DNA of 64,000 bases, taken from Apostichopus japonicus (lineage: Eukaryota > Echinodermata > Holothuroidea > Aspidochirotida > Stichopodidae). Shown in pieces: positions 1 to 11,317 of this stretch. Location of the stretch: positions 11,903,001 to 11,967,000 of the forward strand of contig NC_092561.1 of assembly GCF_037975245.1 (NCBI RefSeq), written 5' to 3'. The notes under the pieces are model-generated. The model was not told the DNA's origin, did no database searches, and worked only from the letters and a program-made list of their open reading frames with translations. How positions within the stretch are numbered: position 1 is the first letter of the stretch; each line of letters begins with the position of its first letter. A program made the translations under genes and the position numbers.

Positions 1-77
1 GTTCAATTTGTTTTAGCATGATAGGCCTCATGCCATACCGGTGTATGTGACAAGGATTTTTCTCCGTGAAAATACAA

Positions 78-93
78 CCCCCCCCCCCCCCCC
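78..93. repeat. Poly-C homopolymer run
   Basis: A run of 16 cytosines in AT-rich single-copy DNA. It is a simple repeat whose length may be uncertain in the assembly. No function is inferred. Confidence 0.9.
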
Positions 94-208
94 AGATTTA
101 CTGAAATTGCTTTGATACTTGATTGAGACTCTATTTTATAAGGAACTGCTTGATTTCAGAGAATATGCTGACCACAAATTCAACTTTTCCTGCCAAGAAT
201 TAGAAAAG

Positions 209-250
209 TGATTTAAATCAGTGATTTAAAAAAACCACTGATTTAAATCA
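209..250. repeat. AT-rich inverted repeat at the 3' end of a LINE remnant
   Basis: A 15-bp arm (209-223, ending in GATTTAAATCAGTG) is exactly complementary to 236-250, with a 12-base loop between. The word GATTTAAATCA is itself nearly palindromic and recurs. Read on the minus strand, this block follows directly after the decayed reverse-transcriptase reading frame at about 258-840, so it may be that element's 3' tail. CR1/L2-type elements often end in short repeats or hairpins, but assigning this block to the element is an inference. Confidence 0.6.
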
Positions 251-257
251 GCATAAT

Positions 258-840
258 TTAAAATCACACAACCCTCTGCTAGTAAGTCTTAACAAGGTCC
301 TAAATTTACATATAGATTTAGCATTTCAAACATGTGGTGGTAGTTGGTTTCAGAGTTTAGCAGCTGCTGAAAAAAGAACTCTCACCGTAAGTAATGGTGC
401 TGACATTTGTACAATAAGTGTTGTAGCAGCATTTGACCTGAGAATATGTACCGGTTCATTGATATTGAGAAGTTTACATAGATAGTATGGAGCAAGTTTA
501 TTTAATATTTTGTAGGTCAAAAGCATTAACTTACACATGATACGCTTCTTCACTTGTAACCAGTGGAGATTTACAAGGATGGGGGTTATGTGTTCACACT
601 TCCTAGATAAGGTAACCAACCTGGCAGCTCGTACAATGCTGGAGCTTATTTGGCAGTCCATAAATGAGTCTGTTGCAAGAGTCAAGATGTGAAGAGACAA
701 ATGCGTGCACTAGCCTTTTAGTGCTACCACAGTCTGAGTATGTATGGATGCGCCCTATTTTCCTCAGACTGTATGATGCAAGACGACAAACGTTAATGTC
801 TAATGAAGGTGTTTATTTTTCACTACCATACATCTGAATG
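258..840 (-). pseudogene. Decayed non-LTR retrotransposon (CR1/L2-like) reverse transcriptase, C-terminal part
   Basis: Read on the minus strand from about 840 downward, three frame-broken pieces line up with the end of a CR1/L2-type reverse transcriptase. First comes VCRLASYSLRKIGRI, then LVHAFVSSHLDSCN and LIYGLPNKLQ (family: LVHAFVTSRLDYCNSLLYGLP). After a frameshift near 640-660 comes AARLVTLSRKCEHITPIL, then LHWLQVKKRI (family: LHWLPVKxRI), then LAPYYLCKLL. Near 350 the family motif LWNQLP reads L-stop-NQLP, consistent with a Trp codon turned into TGA. AKSICKFRTLL follows. There is another stop near 825. In an intact element this region is the thumb and C-terminal tail of the enzyme that copies LINE RNA at the target site. 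The catalytic YxDD region is absent. This is a dead 5'-truncated insertion; the exact clade is uncertain. Confidence 0.82.
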
Positions 841-980
841 GTTATACCCCCTCACCAAGACATAATTTGCATCCACCCCTGCCTCAGACTTTGCTCGTAG
901 TCCATTTTGAAGACCCAGCACATACCTGGGTGATGATCACTTGAATAGTGAATTACAGATTGAATTGTAACTAATTTACC
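841..980. other. Unannotated spacer downstream of the minus-strand gene
   Basis: No coding or RNA feature was recognised here. On the minus strand it would be 3' UTR or downstream sequence of the gene whose stop codon is at 981-983. A strong donor-like sequence (AAG followed by GTAAAT) begins one base after that stop, so part of this stretch could be a 3'-UTR intron. Confidence 0.4.
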
Positions 981-1142
981 TTAACGGGCACCCTCGTCCT
1001 TCTCCATGGATGTATCTATGACAGTGGGATGCTTCATCTTCAAAGTGCAGCGGATTATGGCATCTCCATACTTGGAAAGCCCTTCACCAAGCAACTGTGC
1101 CATTGTCGTCTTTCCTTCAAGTCGCTTTAATTCAAGTAGTAT
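981..1142 (-). CDS. Last recognised coding exon of a SAMD3-like uncharacterised animal protein (partial gene)
   Basis: The minus strand shows an acceptor (TTTAACCATAG) and then 53 sense codons to a TAA at 981-983. The other two frames stop within the first few codons. The peptide begins ILLELKRLEGKTTMAQ, continues LLGEGLSKYGDAIIRC and ends EKDEGAR. Joined in phase to the exon at 1710-1792 it gives YPWLFEDEE followed by ILLELKRL. That resembles the WPALF...EI..EF.RI block of a poorly characterised protein family annotated in fish as SAMD3-like or uncharacterised. Its biochemical role is not known to me. An oddity is that AAG|GTAAAT, a good donor, sits one base after the stop. The exon is therefore either terminal, followed by a 3'-UTR intron, or the locus is mildly degenerate. 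The 567-bp intron upstream holds a LINE remnant in the opposite orientation. Confidence 0.55.
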   Translation of the reverse strand: MLLELKRLEGKTTMAQLLGEGLSKYGDAIIRCTLKMKHPTVIDTSMEKDEGAR

Positions 1143-1182
1143 CTATGGTTAAATGAGATCAATTAGATATTATACAGTACAT

Positions 1183-1534
1183 ATGGTAAATTCACCTGAG
1201 AAGTTAAGAGATCGCTTAGGACTAACAAATATTCGGGATTATGTTCAGAGACGTAGATTGAGATGGTTTAGACATGTCGAAAGGGATGGAAGATGCGAAT
1301 TGGTAAAGAAGTAGAGAGAGCTGTAGCTGGTCAATGTAGGAGCAGTAGGCTCCCCAAGTCTTGGGATGAGGACATGAGGGTTTGCGGAGTGATCTTGCTG
1401 ATAAAGGTATAGATCGGGCTCTAGCTCAGAATAAAACAAAATGGTTTCTTTTTAAGGGGGAACATCCCCCCTACAAATTCCCAATAGCGGTATCAGCAAA
1501 AAAAGTGTGGGAATCCTGCAATCGCGCTGCTTAG
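1183..1534 (+). pseudogene. Decayed non-LTR retrotransposon reverse transcriptase, extreme C-terminus
   Basis: Plus-strand reading gives PEKLRDRLGLTNIRDY and then RRRLRWFRHVERDG, the well-known C-terminal tail of many animal LINE reverse transcriptases (family: RRLRWFGHVERM). A frameshift near 1290-1300 and a TAG at the end of the first piece interrupt it. The next frame gives EVERAVAGQCRSSRLPKSWDEDM. After a second frameshift near 1380 comes RSDLADKGIDRALAQNK, then TKWFLFKGEHPPYK, ending at a stop near 1532-1534. Only the 3' end of an element is present, as expected from 5'-truncated insertion. It lies in the intron of the minus-strand gene, in the opposite orientation. It differs from the fragment at 258-840, so at least two LINE lineages left remnants here. 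It is non-functional. Confidence 0.85.
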
Positions 1535-1709
1535 CGCAACACTGTCTTGAATTGATTTTTGAAAAACAAAGTCGTGGTGCGAACAAGTGGTGGGCATAAA
1601 ATGAATATATTCAAATGTCCATAACTTTTGAAACCACAAGATTGAATTTTACTTTTATGCAGACTACTGTATAATAAATAATATCTACAAAGACATATTC
1701 ATACAGTAC
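1535..1709. other. Intron remainder, minus-strand gene
   Basis: The rest of the intron between the two minus-strand exons. On the minus strand it starts with GTACTG at 1709, directly after the exon's final GAAGAG. No other feature was recognised. Confidence 0.45.
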
Positions 1710-1792
1710 CTCTTCATCTTCAAATAGCCAAGGATAGACTTTCTTAACCACTTCGCTGGTAGCATCCTCTTCCACAATTAAACGACGTCTAT
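1710..1792 (-). CDS. Internal exon of a SAMD3-like uncharacterised animal protein (partial gene)
   Basis: This 83-nt segment is bounded on the minus strand by an acceptor (ACATTGGCAG) and a donor (GAG followed by GTACTG). It encodes RRRLIVEEDATSEVVKK and then VYPWLFEDEE. It enters with two bases of a split codon and leaves on a codon boundary, which fits the exon at 981-1142. The pattern RRxxIVEE...(W/Y)PxLF followed by an E-L-K-R block resembles a conserved segment of SAMD3-like or uncharacterised proteins common in fish and some invertebrates. Its molecular function is not known to me. Upstream exons were not found in 1793-3796 and may be absent, too diverged to recognise, or removed by the satellite expansion. 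Exon status rests on splice signals and frame, without transcript evidence. Confidence 0.55.
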
Positions 1793-3796
1793 CTGCCAAT
1801 GTGATAGACATACAACTTTTGTTATTTGTTCACATCCCTAATGTTCATGTGCATATTTTGTACAGCATGTGGGTAAACATGTACGGTACGATACCAGTCA
1901 CAATTCAACTATTTAATCACATCCCATTACTAAAATGTACAGTAGAAATGGAAGTGAAATTAATATGCAGTGATACAGAAGCCTGAATGCATTTGATACC
2001 TGTATGGAAAAGAAACATGTGCAAACATTAATCAATCCGCTATGGTAGCTACATTTTCATTTGTCAAGTGTACAATGATAACCATATACATTTATGTTTG
2101 AAATTGTAGTATTTCCAAAAAGTTGAATGAAACACCCCGTAAAAGATGTCCTATTTTATTTCCAATGGAATTAGGGTTAGCCTAGGGGGATCAACTGCGG
2201 TCACGGTACCACAGGTAAAGCGAGGAATATTCCATCTTCAAAAAAGCCTAGTCCAAGGCTATATGACTCCCTACAAACAGCTACAACAAATTAAACACCC
2301 ACCCACCTTTGTTCTGAATCGGAACTGTTTTGTACAAACTTAAAAAATAGCAGAAAAAACTGTCCCAACTCATGCCGCTAGAATATATAACAAATTTTAG
2401 CCAAAAATTCCGGACAAGTCAGTACAATTGTCCAGAAATATTCCCCCTCTATATTACTGACAACTAGGCCTATAAATTGATATGACACAGCTGTGGCAGC
2501 AATAGGCTGTTAGATTGCTCCAAGGTCCCCAATGTTTATTTTGGAAGGGGGAGTGTATTCTCCTGTGAATTGTTAACGGGATTGTTGGATAGGATGGTCA
2601 GTGGACAAACTGGTAATAAAAGATTGGCGTCATGTTCAGTTGATGTTGCGTATGAAACATAGGCCTAGCCTCTGTATTTTATGAAAACTATTTAGGGCTA
2701 GGCCTGGGGGGGGGGGGCTATAGGGCCCTAGGAATAATCAGCTTATTTAGTGTAACAGTTTCGCACGCAACTACACAATCCCATACACACTATTCAAGTT
2801 AATTCGTTATCTTAGGGTGACCCTAATTGGAGGCTAATCCTTAACTCAAACCTAATCTAGGTATAAATAATATGGCCTAGGACCTAAGCCTAGGCTATGT
2901 CCCCCCTGAAAGTGCAGGAGAAACACTGCTGTGAATTTATCCCCCTAAAATATTTCAAGAATAATATAGCCAAGGTCCTATCCCCCTAAGGCTAAAGTTT
3001 CTAATACAGATTAGAACTATTAAGTTTAATTTAGGTTTGTTATTTTGTAAAGAAATTATCCATTGCAAACATGAGAAACGCGTGAATACCGGCGCCACCA
3101 TGATACAGTAAATATACGGAGGCCTACTGTTACGATAAACTGTGCTGTACAACTACTACAACTAGAAGGCAGCTTAACGTCATTAGGTTTAACGTTAGGC
3201 AATTCGCCTATAGCTACTGCATGATAGGCCTAGCCTAGATCTTAGCTTGTTCGTACACAAGTTGGAATAATCCAAAATACACACTTTATGGTCTAATAAA
3301 CTATATACTTTTTAAGTGACTAACAAACGACACTGGCCAAAGGCCCAAAGAAAACTGGTCTAATATACTAACCTTGCAATGGTTACTGACAATATCACTG
3401 GATGATAATATTTTTTTGATTTTTCGTACCGTAACCGTCTGGCTGCTAACTCCCTGCTGTATGTTCCTTGTTCGTCGTGTACGTATGTGTACAATATACT
3501 ATAGTTCAGTGCAGTACGCTAGGCCGTACCGTGGCGCTACAATTGTTAATATTTTCCCGCGCTTTTTCATGTGACGAATATATCAACCTGATTGACTAGT
3601 GAGTTCGTCCCAGTGCTGACATTTATTGTAGGACCAGATTAAAATAGAACTATGACCATTATGTTCTGGTCAGGCGACCTTTTGGGTTAGTCGTGAAGGC
3701 ATCTCTACCAAGATTATGGCGGGATAATCGTTGACTAACGTAAACCAGTCGATATGACTAGACTTTAGCCTCGCTTGACTAGATTGTGTTTAGAGT
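1793..3796. other. AT-rich single-copy flank, no recognised gene
   Basis: Two kilobases with only short open frames, none resembling a known protein on either strand. It could hold intron or promoter sequence of the minus-strand gene. It contains a 12-base G run (2706-2717) and several copies of TAGGCCT/AGGCCTA-type words around 2460-3240. The boundary with the satellite at about 3797 is abrupt: the last flank bases show no obvious 22-bp periodicity. Confidence 0.5.
2706..2717. repeat. Poly-G homopolymer run
   Basis: Twelve consecutive guanines, a simple repeat in the single-copy flank. Together with the C run at 78-93 it is prone to sequencing length error. Confidence 0.85.
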
Positions 3797-5727
3797 GTAA
3801 CCGATCAATCAAATGTGCGGTACCGATCAATCGAAAGTGCGGTATCGATCGATCGAATGTGCGGTATCGATCAATCGAATGTTAGGTACCGATGAATCGA
3901 ATGTGCGGTACCGATCAATCGATTGTGCGTTACCGATCAATCGAATGTGCGTTACCGATCGATCGAATGTGCGGTACCGATAAATCGAATGTTCGGTACC
4001 GATCGATCGAATGTGCGGTACCGATCAATCGAATGTGCGGTACCGATCAATCAATTTTGCGGTACCGATCAATCGAATGTGCGGTACCAATCAATCGATT
4101 GTGCGTTAACGATCGATCGTATGTGCGTTACCGATCAATCGAATGTGCGGTATCGATCAATCGAATGTTCGGTACCGATCGATCGAATGTTCGGTACCGA
4201 TCTATCGAATGTGCGGTACCGATCAATCGAATGTGCGGTACCGATCAATCGAATGTTCGGTACCGATCAATCGAATGTGCGGTACCGATCAATCGATTTT
4301 GCGGTACCGATCAATCGAATGTGCGGTACCGATCAATCGATTGTGCGTTAACGATCGATCGAATGTGCGTTACCGATCAATCGAATGTGCGGTATCGATC
4401 GATCGAATGTTCGGTACCTATCGATCGAATGCTCGGTACCGATCAGTCGAATGTGCGGTACCGATAAATCGAATGTACGGTACCGATCGATCGAATGTCC
4501 GGTACCGATCAATCGAATGTTCGTTACCGATCAATCGAATTTGCGGTACCGATCAATCGAATGTGCGGAACCGATCGATCGAATGTGCGTTACAGATCGA
4601 TCAAATGTTCGGTACCGATCGATCGAATGCTCGGTATCGATCAATCGAATGTGCGGTACCGATGAATTGATTGTGCGGTACCGATCAATCGAATTTGCGT
4701 TAACGATCAATCGAATGTTCGGTATCGATGAATCGAATGTTCGATACCAATCGATCGAATGCGCGGACCCTATAGATCGAAAGTGCGGTATCGATCAATC
4801 GAATGTGCGGCACCGAAAAATAGAATGTGCGGTACCGACCAATCGAATGTTCGGTACCGATGAAACGAATTTGCAGTATCGATCGAATGTACGTTACCGA
4901 TCAATCGAATGTGCGGAACCGATCAATCGAATGTGCGTTACCGATCAATCGAATGTGCGGTACCGATCAATCGATTTTGCGGTACCGATCAATCGAATGT
5001 GCGGTACCGATCAATCGATTGTGCGTTAACGATCGATCGAATGTGTGTTACCGATCAATCGAATGTGCGGTATCGATCAATCGAATGTTCGGTACCGATC
5101 GATCGAATGCTCGGTACCGATCGATCGAATGTGCGGTACCGATTAATCGAATGTTCGGTAAAATCAATCGAATGTGCGGAACCGATCGATCGAATTCGCG
5201 TTAACGATCAATCGAATGTGCGTTACCGATCAGTCGAATGTTCGGTACCGATCAGTCGAGTTTGCGTTACCGATCAATCGAATGTTCGGTACCGATCGAT
5301 CGAATGTGCGGTATCGATCGATCGAATGTTCGGTACCGATGATTCGAATGTGCGCTACCGATCAGTCGAATGTTCGGTACCAATTAAACTAATGTGCGAT
5401 ACCGATCAATCGAATGTTCGGTACTGATCAATCGAATGTGCGGTATCTATCAATCGATTGTGCGTTACCGATCAATCGAATGTGCGTTACCGATCGATCG
5501 AATGTGCGGTACCGATAAATCGAATGTGCGGTACCGATGGGATCGAATGTGCGGTACCGATCAATCGAATGATCGGTACCGATCAATCGAATGTTCGGTA
5601 CCGATCTATCGAATGTGCGGTACCGATCCATCGAATGTGCGGTACCGATCAATCGAATGTGCGGTACCGATCTATCGAATGTGCGGTACCGATCCATCGA
5701 ATGTGCGGTACCGATCAATCGAATGTG

Positions 5728-6370
5728 CGATACCGATCAATCGAATGTTCGGTACTGATCAATCGAATGTGCGGTATCTAATAATCGAATGTGCGGTACC
5801 GATCAATCGAATGTGCGTTACCGATCAATCGAATGTGCGGTACCGATCAATCGAATGTGCGGAACCGATCGATCGAATTTGCGTTACCGATCAATCAAAT
5901 CTTCGGTACCGATCGATCGAATGTTCGGTATCGATCAATCGAACTTGCGGTACCGATGAATCGATTGTGCGGTACCGAACAATCGAATGTGCGTTAACGA
6001 TCTATCGAATGTTCGGTACCGATCAATCGAATGTGCGGTACCGATCAATCGAATGTGCGGTACCAATCAATCGAATGTGCGGAACCGATCAATCGAATGT
6101 TCGGTACCGATCGATCGAATGTGCGGTATCGATCAATCGAATGTGCGTTACCGATCAATCGAATGTTCATTATCGATCAATCGAGTATGCGGTACCGATC
6201 AATCGAATGTGCGGTACCGATCAATCGAATGTGCGTTAACGATCAATCGAATGTGCGTTACCGATCAATCGAATTTTCGGTACCGATCAATCGAATGTGC
6301 GTTACCGATCAATCGAATGTTCGTTATCGATCAATCGAATGTGCGTTACCGAGTAATCGAATGTTCGGTA
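5728..6370 (+). repeat. Duplicated satellite block, first copy (partner 7576-8218)
   Basis: The variant pattern here, including the ATCTAATAATCG unit, ATCAAATCTTCGG and a GTAATCG unit near the end, recurs 1848 bp (exactly 84 units) to the right with very few differences. After this block the offset drops to 1716 bp, meaning the right copy lacks six units (132 bp) that the left one has at about 6371-6502. This shows duplication followed by a whole-unit deletion. Confidence 0.8.
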
Positions 6371-7575
6371 TCGATCAATCGAATGTTCGGTACCGATCAA
6401 TCGAATGTGCGGTACCGATCCATCGAATGTGCGGTACCGATCAGTCGAATGTTCGGTAGCAATTAATCTAATGTGCGATACCGATCAATCGAATGTTCGG
6501 TACTGTTCAATCGAATGTGCGGTATCTAATAATCGAATGTGCGGTACCGATCGATCGAATGTGCGGTATTGATCAATCGAATGTGCGGCACCGATCAAAA
6601 TAATGTGCGGTACCGACCAATCGAATGTTCGGTACCGATCGATCGAATGTGCTGTAACGCTTAATCGAATGTGCGGTACCGATCAATCGAATGTGCGGAA
6701 CCGATCAATCGAATGTGCGTTACCGATCAATCGAATGTGCGGTACCGATCAATCGATTTTGCGGTACCGATCAATCGAATGTGCGGTACCGATCAATCGA
6801 TTGTGCGTTAACGATCGATCGAATGTGTGTTACCGATCAATCGAATGTGCGGTATCGATCAATCGAATGTTCGGTACCGATCGATCGAATGCTCGGTACC
6901 GATCGATCGAATGTGCGGTACCGATTAATCGAATGTTCGGTACCGATCGATCGAATGTGCGTTACCGATCAATCGAATGTGCGGTAAAATCAATCGAATG
7001 TGCGGAACCGATCGATCGAATGTGCGTTACCGATCAATCAAATGTTCGGTACCGATCGATCGAATGTTCGGTATCGATCAAACGAATGTGCGATAACGAT
7101 GAATCGATTGTGCTGTACCGATCAATCGAATTCGCGTTAACGATCAATCGAATGTGCGTTACCGATCAGTCGAATGTTCGGTACCGATCAGTCGAGTTTG
7201 CGTTACCGATCAATCGAATGTTCGGTACCGATCGATCGAATGTGCGGTATCGATCGATCGAATGTTCGGTACCGATGATTCGAATGTGCGTTACCGATCA
7301 GTCGAATGTTCGGTACCAATTAAACTAATGTGCGATACCGATCAATCGAATGTTCGGTACTGATCAATCGAATGTGCGGTACCGATGGGATCGAATGTGC
7401 GGTACCGTTCAATCGAATGTTCGGTACCGATCAATCGAATGTTCGGTACCGATCTATCGAATGTGCGGTACCGATCCATCGAATGTGCGGTACCGATCAA
7501 TCGAATGTGCGGTATCCATCAATCGAATGTGCGTTACCGATCAGTCGAATGTTCGGTACCAATTAAACTAATGTG

Positions 7576-8218
7576 CGATACCGATCAATCGAATGTTCGG
7601 TACTGATCAATCGAATGTGCGGTATCTAATAATCGAATGTGCGGTACCGATCAATCGAATGTGCGTTACCGATCAATCGAATGTGCGGTACCGATCAATC
7701 GAATGTGCGGAACCGATCGATCGAATTTGCGTTACCGATCAATCAAATCTTCGGTACCGATCGATCGAATGTTCGGTATCGATCAATCGAACGTGCGGTA
7801 CCGATGAATCGATTGTGCGGTACCGAACAATCGAATGTGCGTTAACGATCTATCGAATGTTCGGTACCGATCAATCGAATGTGCGGTACCGATCAATCGA
7901 ATGTGCGGTACCAATCAATCGAATGTGCGGAACCGATCAATCGAATGTTCGGTACCGATCGATCGAATGTGCGGTATCGATCAATCGAATGTGCGTTACC
8001 GATCAATCGAATGTTCATTATCGATCAATCGAGTATGCGGTACCGATCAATCGAATGTGCGGTACCGATCAATCGAATGTGCGTTAACGATCAATCGAAT
8101 GTGCGTTACCGATCAATCGAATGTTCGGTACCGATCAATCGAATGTGCGTTACCGATCAATCGAATGTTCGTTATCGATCAATCGAATGTGCGTTACCGA
8201 GTAATCGAATGTTCGGTA
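7576..8218 (+). repeat. Duplicated satellite block, second copy (partner 5728-6370)
   Basis: Second copy of the 84-unit-offset duplication. One visible difference is the left copy's GAACTTGCGG near 5941, which reads GAACGTGCGG near 7789. The six-unit deletion lies at its right edge, near 8218. Confidence 0.8.
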
Positions 8219-9031
8219 CTGTTCAATCGAATGTGCGGTATCTAATAATCGAATGTGCGGTACCGATCGATCGAATATGCGGTATTGATCAATCGAATGT
8301 GCGGCACCGATCAAAATAATGTGCGGTACCGACCAATCGAATGTTCGGTACCGATCGATCGAATGTGCTGTAACGCTTAATCGAATGTGCGGTACCGATC
8401 AATCGAATGTGCGGTACCGATCAATCGAATGTGCGGTACCGATCAATCGAATGTGCGGAACCGATCAATCGATTGTGCGTTACCGATCAATCGAATTTTC
8501 GGCACCGATCGATCGAACATGCGGTATCGATGAATCGAATGTTCGGTACCGATCAATCGAATGTTCGGTATCGATGAATCGAATGTTCGATACCGATGAA
8601 TCGAATGTGCGGTATCGTTCAATCGAATGTTCGGTACCAATCGATCGAATGCGCGGACCCGATAGATCGAATGTGCGGTATCGATCAATCGAATGTTCGG
8701 CACCGAAAAATAGAATGTGCGGTACCGATCAATCGAATGTTCGGTACCGATGAATTTGCAGTATCAATCGAATATACGGTACCGATCAATCGAATGTGCG
8801 GTACCGATCAATCGAATGTGCGGAACCGATCAATCGAATGTGCGTTACCGAACAATCGAATGTTCGGCAACGATCGATCGAATATGCGGTATCGATAAAT
8901 CGAATGTTCGGTACCGATCAATAGAATGTTCGGTACCGATCGATCGAATGTGCGGTATCGATCGATCGAATGTTCGGTACCGATCGATCGAATGTGCTGT
9001 AACGCTTAATCGAATGTGCGGTACCGATCAA

Positions 9032-10174
9032 TCGAATGTACGGTACCGATCGATCCAATGTGTGGTACCGATCAATCGAATGTGCGGAACCGATCAATCG
9101 AATGTGCGTTACCGATCAATCGAATGTTCGGTACCGATCGATCGAATATGCGGTATCGATAAATCGAATGTTCGGAAGCGATCAATCGAATGTTCGGTAC
9201 CGATGAAACGAATTTGCAGTATCGATCGAATGTACGTTACCGATCAATCGAATGTGCGGAACCGATGAATCGAATGTGCGTAACCGATCAATCGAATGTG
9301 CGGTACCGATCAATCGAATGTGGCGGTACCGTACAATCGAAAGTGCAATACCGATCAATCGATTGTGCGTTAACGATAAATCGAATGTGCGTTACCGATC
9401 AATCGAATGTTTGGTACCGATCTATCGAATGTGCGGTACCGATCAATCGAATGTGCGGTACCCATCAATCGAATGTTCGATACCGATCAATCGAATGTGC
9501 GTTACCGATCCGTCGAATGTTCGGTACCGATCAATCGAATGTGCGTTACCGATCAGTCGAATGTTCGGTACCGATCAATCGAATGTGCGATACCGATCAA
9601 TCGAATGTTCGGTACCGATCGATCGAATGTGCGGTATCGATCAATCGAATGTTCGGTACCGATGATTTGAATGTGCGGTACCGATGGGATCGAATGTGCG
9701 GTACCGATCAATCGAATGTTCGGTACCGATCAATCGAATGTTCGGTACCGATCAATCGAATGTGCGGTACCGATCCATAGAATGTGCGGTACCGATCAAT
9801 CGAATGTTCGGTACCGATCAATCGAATGTGCGTTACCGATCAGTCGAATGTTCGGTACCAATTAAACTAATGTGCGATACCGATCAATCGAATGTTCGGT
9901 ACTGATCAATCGAATGTGCGGTATCTATCAATCGATTGTGCGTTACCGATCAATCGAATGTGCGTTACCGATCGATCGAATGTGCGGTACCGATAAATCG
10001 AATGTGCGGTACCGATGGGATCGAATGTGCGGTACCGATCAATCGAATGTTCGGTACCGATCAATCGAATGTTCGGTACCGATCAATGGAATGTGCGGTA
10101 CCGATCCATCGAATGTGCGGTACCGATCAATCGAATGTTCGGTACCGATCAATCGAATGTGCGTTACCGATCAA
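9032..10174 (+). repeat. 1143-bp tandem duplication, copy A
   Basis: This block repeats immediately to the right at an offset of 1143 bp with only a handful of substitutions. The length equals 52 units minus 1 base. It is accounted for by one 18-bp unit (near 9205-9235), one extra G in GTGGCGG (near 9310) and two GATGGGATCG units, each one base longer. Sharing these rare length variants proves common descent. The edges are approximate because adjacent units are nearly identical. Confidence 0.88.
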
Positions 10175-11317
10175 TCGAATGTACGGTACCGATCGATCCA
10201 ATGTGTGGTACCGATCAATCGAATGTGCGGAACCGATCAATCGAATGTGCGTTACCGATCAATCGAATGTTCGGTACCGATCGATCGAATATGCGGTATC
10301 GATAAATCGAATGTTCGGAAGCGATCAATCGAATGTTCGGTACCGATGAAACGAATTTGCAGTATCGATCGAATGTACGTTACCGATCAATCGAATGTGC
10401 GGAACCGATGAATCGAATGTGCGTAACCGATCAATCGAATGTGCGGTACCGATCAATCGAATGTGGCGGTACCGTACAATCGAAAGTGCAATACCGATCA
10501 ATCGATTGTGCGTTAACGATAAATCGAATGTGCGTTACCGATCAATCGAATGTTTGGTACCGATCTATCGAATGTGCGGTACCGATCAATCGAATGTGCG
10601 GTACCCATCAATCGAATGTTCGATACCGATCAATCGAATGTGCGTTACCGATCCGTCGAATGTTCGGTACCGATCAATCGAATGTGCGTTACCGATCAGT
10701 CGAATGTTCGGTACCGATCAATCGAATGTGCGGTACCGATCAATCGAATGTTCGGTACCGATCGATCGAATGTGCGGTATCGATCAATCGAATGTTCGGT
10801 ACCGATGATTTGAATGTGCGGTACCGATGGGATCGAATGTGCGGTACCGATCAATCGAATGTTCGGTACCGATCAATCGAATGTTCGGTACCGATCAATC
10901 GAATGTGCGGTACCGATCCATAGAATGTGCGGTACCGATCAATCGAATGTTCGGTACCGATCAATCGAATGTGCGTTACCGATCAGTCGAATGTTCGGTA
11001 CCAATTAAACTAATGTGCGATACCGATCAATCGAATGTTCGGTACTGATCAATCGAATGTGCGGTATCTATCAATCGATTGTGCGTTACCGATCAATCGA
11101 ATGTGCGTTACCGATCGATCGAATGTGCGGTACCGATAAATCGAATGTGCGGTACCGATGGGATCGAATGTGCGGTACCGATCAATCGAATGTTCGGTAC
11201 CGATCAATCGAATGTTCGGTACCGATCAATGGAATGTGCGGTACCGATCCATCGAATGTGCGGTACCGATCAATCGAATGTTCGGTACCGATCAATCGAA
11301 TGTGCGTTACCGATCAA
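10175..11317 (+). repeat. 1143-bp tandem duplication, copy B
   Basis: Right-hand copy of the block at 9032-10174. Visible differences include one unit reading GTGCGG near 10727 where copy A reads GTGCGA near 9584. At about 11323 the pair diverges as copy B runs into a CAATTAAACTAATG unit. Confidence 0.88.

Noticed and set aside
1245-1439. Minus-strand 64-codon open frame
   Set aside because: It is the antisense shadow of the LINE remnant at 1183-1534, whose plus-strand translation is clearly recognisable.
1801-3574. Short open frames at 1801-1986, 2146-2343, 2955-3152 and 3374-3574
   Set aside because: All are about 60-66 codons, in AT-rich DNA, without recognisable motifs or supporting splice signals. 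They are expected by chance.
4017-4038. CENP-B-box-like match on the minus strand of each unit (TTCGATTGATCGG)
   Set aside because: It needs a one-base deletion in the fixed spacing and a mismatch in CGGG, so it does not fit the known box. Such partial matches are expected by chance in a CpG-rich unit.
8890-8899. DREF/BEAF-type motif TATCGATA in units reading GGTATCGATAAATCG
   Set aside because: The motif arises from two common substitutions in the unit, and its meaning is established only in Drosophila. No promoter context is present.
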